Of a DNA stretch of 64,000 nt, positions 18,590 through 25,392 are shown one piece after another; the stretch's first letter is position 1, and each line of letters begins with the position of its first letter. Made by a program: the position numbers and the translations under genes. This stretch comes from Alphaproteobacteria bacterium (lineage in GTDB: Bacteria > Pseudomonadota > Alphaproteobacteria > Rhizobiales > GCA-2746425): NCBI GenBank assembly GCA_024743215.1, contig JANSWZ010000001.1, positions 1,178,001 to 1,242,000 on the forward strand, given 5' to 3'. The notes below the pieces were generated by a model. The model did no database searches, was not told the DNA's origin, and saw only the letters and a list, made by a program, of their open reading frames with translations.

Positions 18590-19762
18590 TCAAACCACCT
18601 TATCGGAAACGCCAATAGATGATGCTACCAGTTTTTCGATGTTCGCTATCACGGAAGCCGCACATTCGATCGTGTTGGCCGTGCCACCCAGATCACCAGT
18701 GAGATGACGCTGTGCGACGACATTTTGACCAACTGCGTCGTCAACGATGCGCGCCGCCTTTGCCAAATCCTGATCATCATGCTCAACAGCCAACCATTCC
18801 AGCATCATCGCCGCTGACAGGATCATTGCCAGTGGATTTGCTATGCCCTTGCCCGCAATATCGGGCGCACTACCGTGACACGGCTGGAAAACAGCGGCGT
18901 CATCTCCAATATCAGCAGACGGCGCCAATCCAAGTGTGCCCATTATTCCGGCACCCAGATCAGACAAAATGTCTCCAAACATGTTTTCTGTGACCAGAAC
19001 ATCGAATTCCCACGGCTTTTGAACCATCCACATGGCCAAAGCATCGACATAGGCCGTATCGGCCTCGACTTCAGGGAATGCCTTTGCACGTTCCATGAAG
19101 ATTGAGCGGAAGAACCAGAAGGCACGGAACACATTTGCTTTGTCAACACATGTTACACGTGCTGTACGATCAAACTTGATGGCACGCTGCTGTGCCAACC
19201 GAAAGGCAAAATCAAACAGTTTTTCACTCACCGGACGTGTAATGCGTAGTGTTTCCGTTGCCTCCTCATCGCCGTGAATCTGTCCTTCGTGCATGTGGGC
19301 GAACAGACCTTCCGTGGATTCGCGGATAAGAACAAAGTCGATTTGGTCCGCGCGTGGATCAGCAAGTGGTGTGGACTGCCCTGAATAAACCCTGACGGGT
19401 CTGACACCGGCATACAGGTCCAACTCAAAGCGCAGCTCAATCTGCGGGGTGATTTCGGTACCATCAGGCTTTCGAATCGAGGGCAAGCCCATTGCAGATA
19501 ACAAGACCGCATCAGCGGCGCGCGCTGCATCTATGGAGGTTTTGGGCAACGCTTCGCCTGTATCGCGGAAATGCCCTGCCCCGGCTGGCACATGTTTGAA
19601 TTCAAAGGAGAACGAACCGAAAAGACTTGCGACACGTTGTAGCAAGTCCAGCGTTGGTGTCATAATCTCAGGACCAATCCCGTCTCCATCGAAAACCGTG
19701 ATTGCATAGACCTTCGGTATTTGACCCAATTCACTCTCCAATATGTTTTTCCCGATTTGCAT
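18590..19762 (-). CDS. isocitrate/isopropylmalate/tartrate dehydrogenase-family protein
   Basis: About 390 residues from the ATG at 19762. The frame is open for 40 codons more, but that part has no domain similarity and overlaps the likely operator. The protein belongs to the metal-dependent NAD(P) beta-decarboxylating hydroxyacid dehydrogenases: FDGDGIGPEIM, the arginine loop ELRFELDLYAGVRPVRV, KANVFRAF, the acidic metal site in YVDALAMWMV and MFGDILSDLGAG, and the cofactor loop HGSAPDIAGKGIANPLAM. It differs from central-pathway enzymes and matches the catabolic tartrate/malate-type group, so the substrate is probably a hydroxy diacid. It is the first gene of a minus-strand operon divergent from a TRAP transporter. 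Confidence 0.88.
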   Translation of the reverse strand: MQIGKNILESELGQIPKVYAITVFDGDGIGPEIMTPTLDLLQRVASLFGSFSFEFKHVPAGAGHFRDTGEALPKTSIDAARAADAVLLSAMGLPSIRKPDGTEITPQIELRFELDLYAGVRPVRVYSGQSTPLADPRADQIDFVLIRESTEGLFAHMHEGQIHGDEEATETLRITRPVSEKLFDFAFRLAQQRAIKFDRTARVTCVDKANVFRAFWFFRSIFMERAKAFPEVEADTAYVDALAMWMVQKPWEFDVLVTENMFGDILSDLGAGIMGTLGLAPSADIGDDAAVFQPCHGSAPDIAGKGIANPLAMILSAAMMLEWLAVEHDDQDLAKAARIVDDAVGQNVVAQRHLTGDLGGTANTIECAASVIANIEKLVASSIGVSDKVV

Positions 19763-19869
19763 TCCAGGGCCTGTAAAACTGGCATGGATACTTGCGTAAT
19801 GAGGCCTCGAACCGCAATCTAACGGCGATTTGCGCTTCACTTGCACTCGGGTATTGACGTTGCCGTAAT

Positions 19870-19891
19870 TTAATGCATACATTAATTAATG
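19870..19891. promoter_or_regulatory. candidate GntR operator: two overlapping perfect palindromes
   Basis: TTAATG-CATA-CATTAA (19870-19885) is a perfect inverted repeat. Its right arm is also the left half of a second perfect palindrome, CATTAATTAATG (19880-19891). The site lies in the 348-bp region between the divergent catabolic operon (start 19762) and the TRAP transporter (start 20111), where an FCD-type GntR protein encoded in the operon could control both. Binding is inferred, not shown. The rest of the region shows no gene. Confidence 0.45.
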
Positions 19892-20110
19892 CGTTGATGC
19901 AAGCAGGCCACAAACGTAAAATCAACGCAGCGCCAATGGGGTGTCGGAGGAGGATTTCGGCTTATACATTGTACGAATAGACGTCGCGTCTATTGCGTAA
20001 TATGAATAATTCAGCAGATAATTGAAAACTCTGGTATCAAAACTAAACAGATATCAGCGTCGCTTGAGACGCGGTGTTAAACTAACCACACAACAGTCTG
20101 GGAGGACTAT

Positions 20111-21157
20111 ATGAAAAAGTTCACGAAAATCGCACTGGCGACTGTCAGCGCAATCGGCCTGATGGCTGCACCCGCTATGGCGGAAAAACTTCGCATGAAA
20201 GTTGCGTCATCCTATCCGTCTTCACAACCTTTGATTGGTTCTGCTGGTGTAGAACTCACTAAAACGGTAACGGCCATTTCCGGCGGCGATATTGAAATGC
20301 GTTTCTTTGAGCCAGGTGCCCTTGTGCCTGCGTTTGAAGTTCTGGACGCTGTTGGCAATGGTACTGCTGATGCAGCCTGGTCAAACCCTGGCTATCACAC
20401 CTCCAAGGACATCGCATTCGCCATGTTCTCAGCCATCCCATTTGGACCAGGTGCCGGTGAATATGGCGCATGGATGTTCTATGGCGGCGGCCAGGAACTG
20501 ATGAATGAAAAACTCTACAACACATTCAATGTGCATTCTGAAATCTGTGGTGTTTCCCCCCCAGAGACATCCGGCTGGTTCCGTCAGGAAATCACATCTC
20601 TTGATGATATGAAGGGCATGAAAATGCGCTTCTTTGGTCTGGGTGCTCGGGTCATGCAGAAGCTAGGCGTAGACACACAATTGCTGCCAGGCGGTGAAAT
20701 CTACCCTGCCCTCGAGCGTGGTACGATTGATGCAACAGAATATTCGATGCCTGTTGTGGATGAATCTGCCGGTTTCTATCAGCTTGCTAAATTCAACTAC
20801 TTCCCTGGCTGGCATCAGCAATCCACATTGCAGGATCTCCTGATCAATCTTGATACCTGGAATGGCATGACAGATGCGCAGCGTCTGACAATCCGCACAG
20901 CTTGCCGTGCGACATACACCAACATGCTGACTGAGGGCGAAGCCATCAATGGTGCTGCTCTTACCCGTTTGCGTGATGAAAAAGGCGTCAACATTCGTAA
21001 CTGGAATGATGAGCAATTGGCGGTTTACGAAGAAAACTGGGGCCTTGTTGTAGAAGAGCTGAAAGCTGAGTCTGAAATCTTCACCGAAGCCTGGGCTGCT
21101 TTGCAAGAATTTCAGGCCGGGTACAATGTCTGGAAAGAAAACGCATATCTGAAATAA
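20111..21157 (+). CDS. dctP: TRAP transporter substrate-binding protein, DctP family
   Basis: A 348-residue periplasmic solute receptor. It has a signal peptide (MKKFTKIALATVSAIGLMAAPAMA) and a mature part of the DctP fold. Around residue 175 MRFFGLGARVMQKLG contains the conserved arginine that contacts the ligand carboxylate, and LLPGGEIYPALERGTIDATEY resembles receptors for 2-oxo acids and related organic acids. GGAGG lies 5 bases before the ATG. It is the first gene of the TRAP operon, and a hairpin after it probably makes it the most abundant product. The ligand is likely an organic or sugar acid metabolised by the divergent operon. Confidence 0.93.
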   Translation: MKKFTKIALATVSAIGLMAAPAMAEKLRMKVASSYPSSQPLIGSAGVELTKTVTAISGGDIEMRFFEPGALVPAFEVLDAVGNGTADAAWSNPGYHTSKDIAFAMFSAIPFGPGAGEYGAWMFYGGGQELMNEKLYNTFNVHSEICGVSPPETSGWFRQEITSLDDMKGMKMRFFGLGARVMQKLGVDTQLLPGGEIYPALERGTIDATEYSMPVVDESAGFYQLAKFNYFPGWHQQSTLQDLLINLDTWNGMTDAQRLTIRTACRATYTNMLTEGEAINGAALTRLRDEKGVNIRNWNDEQLAVYEENWGLVVEELKAESEIFTEAWAALQEFQAGYNVWKENAYLK

Positions 21158-21180
21158 GATTTGCATAAAACGCATAAAAG

Positions 21181-21209
21181 ACCGCGCCAGAAATGGCGCG
21201 GTTTCTTTG
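21181..21209 (+). terminator. intra-operon terminator/attenuator after dctP
   Basis: A perfect 8-bp GC-rich stem (ACCGCGCC / GGCGCGGT) with a 6-base loop is followed by TTTCTTT. It lies 23 bp past dctP and 88 bp before the small permease gene. The short broken T-run suggests partial termination, giving more receptor than permease, as is common for TRAP and ABC operons. Confidence 0.75.
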
Positions 21210-21296
21210 CTTCTGTTAGGGTTCCAACTTAATCTGGATATCTCTTTTCAGTCGCCACTCTAATTTCGCAGCCCATTCTTCCGATCGGCAAATCAT

Positions 21297-21866
21297 ATGA
21301 ACAAAACAGCCCTTTCTCCCATCTACAATACCTTGGACTGGGTGTTGGCATGGGCAGCGCGCTTCGGCGCTGTTGCAATGGTCGCTCTGATCGCAATTAC
21401 CATGTACGACGTGATGACCCGCTATTTCAGTATTCCCAAATTTGCCGGGCTGAATTCCACCATGGTACAGGAATCAGAATACTGGGCCCATGGCATTCTG
21501 TTTGCTCTGGTGATGGGTTACGGGCTGACGAAGCAGGTTCATGTTCGGATCGACCTTTTGCGGGATATCATGCCGCGGAAAGTCCAGTATGCGATGGAGA
21601 TTTTCGGAATACTCATCTTCCTGGTTCCCTTTGCCTATATCGGAACGGTTTATTGCTACACCTACGCGGTTAAATCTTTTGTAGATGGCGAAGTTTCGCC
21701 TTCAACGGTCGGACTGACCAATATCTGGCTCCTCAAATCGACACTGGTAATGATGTTTGGTCTTTTGCTGCTGGCAGGCGTTTCGCAGTTTCTCAAGGCG
21801 GTTGACGGGCTGCTTGGCAATTTAAGCGCCGAGAACGAAACGCGCGTTTTGGGAGGTGGTCACTGA
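21297..21866 (+). CDS. dctQ: TRAP transporter small permease subunit DctQ
   Basis: A 189-residue inner-membrane protein with four hydrophobic segments (about residues 17-40, 58-78, 98-120 and 143-163), the standard four-helix DctQ arrangement. An arginine-containing RIDLLRDIMP loop lies between helices 2 and 3. It pairs with the large permease DctM to form the Na+- or H+-coupled TRAP membrane complex. Its stop codon overlaps the dctM start (TGATG), so translation is coupled. The ribosome-binding site is weak. Confidence 0.9.
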   Translation: MNKTALSPIYNTLDWVLAWAARFGAVAMVALIAITMYDVMTRYFSIPKFAGLNSTMVQESEYWAHGILFALVMGYGLTKQVHVRIDLLRDIMPRKVQYAMEIFGILIFLVPFAYIGTVYCYTYAVKSFVDGEVSPSTVGLTNIWLLKSTLVMMFGLLLLAGVSQFLKAVDGLLGNLSAENETRVLGGGH

Positions 21867-23329
21867 TGACCCTTGCTGAAGCACTTCCGCTGCTGATGTT
21901 TGCAGCTCTTGCCGTTTTCCTGTTTTCGGGCTTTCCAGTTGCCTTTGTTCTGGGTGGTGTTGGCCTGAGCTTTGCATTTATCGCCATTCAGGTGGACCCA
22001 TGGCTGTTTGACTGGCCACAATTCAACGCCATCCCTGCCCGGGTTTACGGCAGTATTTCAACGAATTTGATCCTGACCGCCATTCCCATGTTCATCTTTA
22101 TGGGGACCATGCTGGAAAAATCCGGAATCGCACGCGATCTTTTGAATTGCCTGCAGGTTATTTTGCGCCGCGTGCCAGGCGGTCTTGCGCTATCTGTGGT
22201 GATTATGGGCACCATTCTGGCGGCGACTACCGGCATTATCGGTGCATCTGTTATCATGATGTCCCTACTGGCCCTGCCGGTCATGATGGAGCGAAACTAC
22301 TCACCTGCGCTTGCGTCTGGAACAGTTGCTGCATCCGGAACGCTTGGCATTTTGATCCCGCCATCCATTATGCTTGTGATCATGGCCGATTTGCTCAGTA
22401 AATCTGTAGGCAATCTGTTTGTGGCTGCAATCATCCCCGGCTTCATGCTGGCCTGCTTCTATCTGATTTACATCGTTATCCGCTGCTCCATTAATCCGAC
22501 CCTGGCGCCAAAACCACAGGGCAATATCGGCCCTGAAACCATGGCCGGATATATCGGTATGATCATCCGGTCATTTGTCCCGCCTGTTATTCTGATCATT
22601 ATGGTTCTGGGTTCCATTCTTGGCGGATTTGCAACTCCAACCGAAGCCGCGTCTGTCGGTGCATTCGGTGCGGTACTGCTGGCCGTTTTTAATCTGATCC
22701 TGCTGCCGGCGCTCAAAATTCCGGATATGGAATTTGAAGGACAAGCACAGCTGGAAGACGACAATTTCAAGGAAGGCGAAGGCCTTTTCGGGCGGTTCTG
22801 GCGCATCTTCAAAGATGTGGTCATGCGCTCAGCTCTGACCAATGCAATGATCTTTGGTATTTTCATTGGTGCAACTTTGTTTTCCTATGTCTTCCGTCAG
22901 ATTGGCGGCGAAGAAGTTGTCATTCATATTTTTGACAGTTGGGGACTGGGATCCTGGGGCATCCTGTTTGCACTGATGGTGCTGGTGTTCATATTGGGAT
23001 TCTTTTTCGACTGGATTGAAATCACCCTTATTGTGCTGCCGGTTTTTGCACCCATTATTGCAAATCTCGACTTTGGCGACCATGTGGCCGCAATCGATAC
23101 TGTTTACTGGTTTGCCATCCTCATGGCGATCAATCTGCAGACATCGTTCCTGACACCGCCATTCGGCTTTGCATTGTTCTATCTGAAAGCGGTTGCGCCT
23201 CCGGAAATCAAGATTCAGCATATCTATGCCGGGATTATCCCCTTTGTGATGCTGCAATTGACCGGACTGTCTTTGGTCATGCTGTTTCCTGAGCTGGCTC
23301 TTTGGCTGCCAAGGCTCCTCCTCGATTAA
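21866..23329 (+). CDS. dctM: TRAP transporter large permease subunit DctM
   Basis: A 487-residue permease with about 12-13 hydrophobic segments and the conserved TRAP-large motifs GTLGILIPPSIMLVI near residue 155, GFATPTEAASVGAFGA near residue 255, and a C-terminal LQTSFLTPPFGFALFYL. A hydrophilic insert of about 45 residues around residue 300 (EFEGQAQLEDDNFKEGEG) is larger than in the shortest DctM proteins but typical of the subgroup with 2-oxo-acid receptors. It transports the ligand captured by DctP using an ion gradient. It starts one base inside the dctQ stop. Confidence 0.94.
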   Translation: MTLAEALPLLMFAALAVFLFSGFPVAFVLGGVGLSFAFIAIQVDPWLFDWPQFNAIPARVYGSISTNLILTAIPMFIFMGTMLEKSGIARDLLNCLQVILRRVPGGLALSVVIMGTILAATTGIIGASVIMMSLLALPVMMERNYSPALASGTVAASGTLGILIPPSIMLVIMADLLSKSVGNLFVAAIIPGFMLACFYLIYIVIRCSINPTLAPKPQGNIGPETMAGYIGMIIRSFVPPVILIIMVLGSILGGFATPTEAASVGAFGAVLLAVFNLILLPALKIPDMEFEGQAQLEDDNFKEGEGLFGRFWRIFKDVVMRSALTNAMIFGIFIGATLFSYVFRQIGGEEVVIHIFDSWGLGSWGILFALMVLVFILGFFFDWIEITLIVLPVFAPIIANLDFGDHVAAIDTVYWFAILMAINLQTSFLTPPFGFALFYLKAVAPPEIKIQHIYAGIIPFVMLQLTGLSLVMLFPELALWLPRLLLD

Positions 23330-23344
23330 TGAAAGTCATGCCCG

Positions 23345-23641
23345 ATGTTCGTCGTGACAGTGATATGGAAAGCAAAGCCGGATCACGCGTCGGCTTTTGC
23401 TGAGCGTTTGATTGTGCAGGCTCACAATTCTTTGGCGAATGAGCCAAATTGTCTTCAGTTCGATGTGGCGGCGGATCCAGATGATCCGACATGCTACTTC
23501 CTCTATGAAGTCTACCGCGCTCCGTCAGATTTTGAGGCTCATCTGGCCTCAGATCACTTCCTGAAATTTGCGGCTGAAACAGAAGCAATGGTGGATGAAA
23601 AAACCATCAAACTGTTTCATCGTGTTGCCCCGGTAACATGA
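23345..23641 (+). CDS. ABM-domain (antibiotic biosynthesis monooxygenase-like) protein
   Basis: A 98-residue single-domain protein of the dimeric alpha-beta barrel ABM family. It begins MFVVTVIWKAKPDHASAF, has NEPNCLQFDVAADPDDPTCYFLYEVY in the centre, and ends HFLKFAAETEAMVDEK. Relatives include YgiN-type quinol monooxygenases and small stress or metabolic enzymes without a cofactor. The function is not predictable. It follows dctM after 15 bp and overlaps the next gene by four bases (ATGA), so it is part of the TRAP operon and may act on the same substrate's metabolites. Confidence 0.85.
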   Translation: MFVVTVIWKAKPDHASAFAERLIVQAHNSLANEPNCLQFDVAADPDDPTCYFLYEVYRAPSDFEAHLASDHFLKFAAETEAMVDEKTIKLFHRVAPVT

Positions 23642-24570
23642 CCAACTTCCTCAGTATTCTGGAACTCACGCTGCCATTTTTTGCCGTAGTCGCTCTGGGC
23701 TACGCCGCCGGACGAACGAATATGATCGACCCGAAAAGCGCGGGCTCGATCAATGTGTTTGTTTTCTACTTTGCTATGCCTGCCCTCGTTATCGGGGCAT
23801 TGGCGCGACAGGATATTGCTGCCATCCTGGACTGGCGCTTTCTTGGCGGTTGGCTGGCCGCCGCCTTGATTCTGTTTGTCTTGGGCATGTTCTTTGCCAA
23901 GAGCTTTTTTAAGGCCACCCGTCAGGAAATGGCGCTGTTTGGTCAGGGCGCCTCCATCGCAAATATTGGTTTTCTGGCGATCCCGATTGTCGGTGCCACA
24001 TTCGGATCGGAAGGAGTGCGACTATCTGCAGCGGCTCTGATTATTGATCTGATGGTGATGATACCGCTCTCGATCATGATCATTGAATCTGCGGGCGGCG
24101 GGACGCCCGGTGCTGCTGTTAAGCGCTCCCTGATCGGAGCCATCCGCAATCCGTTCGCGGTGGCAATCATGGTTGGGGTGGCTCTGTCCGCCAGCGGCAT
24201 AGGACTGCCAGGAGCTGCTGGCACCTTCAGCAACTTTCTCGGCGGCGCAGCAGCTCCAACAGCTCTGTTTGCGCTGGGCATGTCATTGTCGCAGCGCAGC
24301 GTCGGGGAGAATTTGACCCCGGTTATCAGTATGAGTTTTCTGAAATTGGTGGTCCACCCGGTCGTCGTGGCCCTCACGCTCTATTTGCTTGGCCTGCCAG
24401 CCAGCATCGTCACCATGGGAACCATCATTGCGGCCATGCCAGTGGCGCAGAATGTCTATGTCATGGCAGAGCATTATGGTGTGATGGCCCGACGCAGCTC
24501 TGCGGCCATCTTGCTATCGACAGTCGTGGCCGTGTTTACAATTACACTGCTGCTTTTCCTGTTGACCTAG
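23638..24570 (+). CDS. AEC family transporter (auxin efflux carrier-like permease)
   Basis: A 310-residue inner-membrane permease with about ten hydrophobic segments in two inverted halves. GYAAGRTNMIDP occurs in helix 1-2, VFYFAMPALVIGAL follows, and the C-terminal half holds IIAAMPVAQNVYVMAEHYGV, all typical of the bacterial AEC/Mdc-type carriers that move malate, malonate or other organic acids. Its start overlaps the ABM gene stop. Its final 29 bases overlap the 3' end of the convergent nei gene. Co-transcription with the TRAP genes suggests an organic-acid or product exchange role. Confidence 0.9.
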   Translation: MTNFLSILELTLPFFAVVALGYAAGRTNMIDPKSAGSINVFVFYFAMPALVIGALARQDIAAILDWRFLGGWLAAALILFVLGMFFAKSFFKATRQEMALFGQGASIANIGFLAIPIVGATFGSEGVRLSAAALIIDLMVMIPLSIMIIESAGGGTPGAAVKRSLIGAIRNPFAVAIMVGVALSASGIGLPGAAGTFSNFLGGAAAPTALFALGMSLSQRSVGENLTPVISMSFLKLVVHPVVVALTLYLLGLPASIVTMGTIIAAMPVAQNVYVMAEHYGVMARRSSAAILLSTVVAVFTITLLLFLLT

Positions 24571-25360
24571 AGCCTTTCTTGTTCAGTTGCTGACACGTAT
24601 CACAGACAAAAGCGCGGCGCGTTGCCATTTCGAATTTGCGTACCGGCCCCTCACATTTCGGGCAAGTCTCCAGGTTGAAAATATTGACCTTTTCGCCGTA
24701 GCGCTTGCCTGAACGCCTGCCGCCATCAACCGTGATTATGGCATTCTTCTGCACTCCGATTTCAAGCAATGCGCAACTGTCTTGCCAGATTGCATCAAAC
24801 GCATCCCGTGTGAGCGCAGTACCTGGCAAGTCCGGGTGAATGCCTTGTCGCCACAGGATTTCAGTGCGGTAAATATTGCCAATACCGGCCATGATTTCCT
24901 GATTCATGATCAGAACGCCAATTGGTGAGCGGCTTTGGACGATGCGTGCATAAGCACGATCCGGATCCGCATCAGAGCGCAGGACATCCGGTCCTATCCG
25001 GCTGAACAGGGCTGCCCTGCCTTCAGGGTCCAGTATCTTGCACGTGTTGGGACCGTTGATATCAACACCATATTCAACCGCTTCCAGTCGAACCCGAACG
25101 GCACCCTTTGGCTCCGCCATGGGCTGCATCTGTTTCCGGATCTTGCCATAAAGACCCAGATGAATGTGAAGCGTATCACCGCTTTCAAAGCCATAAAGAA
25201 GATGTTTTCCAAGCGCTTCCACGTTCCGACAAACCTGCCCATCCAGGTGCTCCGCACCTTCCAGAAACCGGCCTTGAGGCGATGAAACGGCCAGTTGTCT
25301 GCCCGCAAACAGTGGTTGCTGATCGCGGGCTGCGCGGTGAATGGTGTGTCCTTCGGGCAT
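24542..25360 (-). CDS. nei: Fpg/Nei family DNA glycosylase, endonuclease VIII-like
   Basis: A 272-residue base-excision repair enzyme. The N-terminus MPEGHTIHR carries the catalytic Pro2 and Glu3 of the Nei branch, since PEGHT/PEGPE is typical for endonuclease VIII. A helix-two-turn-helix region lies around NQEIMAGIGNIYRTEILW (Asn-Ile-Tyr DNA-binding segment), and a C-terminal zinc finger is formed by CPKCEGPV and CDTCQQ. It removes oxidised pyrimidines and cleaves the abasic site. The 3' ends of this gene and the AEC transporter overlap by 29 bp. It lies 32 bp downstream of the formate dehydrogenase alpha gene on the same strand. Confidence 0.92.
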   Translation of the reverse strand: MPEGHTIHRAARDQQPLFAGRQLAVSSPQGRFLEGAEHLDGQVCRNVEALGKHLLYGFESGDTLHIHLGLYGKIRKQMQPMAEPKGAVRVRLEAVEYGVDINGPNTCKILDPEGRAALFSRIGPDVLRSDADPDRAYARIVQSRSPIGVLIMNQEIMAGIGNIYRTEILWRQGIHPDLPGTALTRDAFDAIWQDSCALLEIGVQKNAIITVDGGRRSGKRYGEKVNIFNLETCPKCEGPVRKFEMATRRAFVCDTCQQLNKKGSRSTGKAAV

Positions 25361-25392
25361 GGCTTTCCTATATTATCTATTAGTGAGAAAGC

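Noticed and set aside
19975-19990. ATTGTACGAAT as a second GntR operator
   Set aside because: Only about three of five arm positions are symmetric, which is no better than chance in this AT-rich region.
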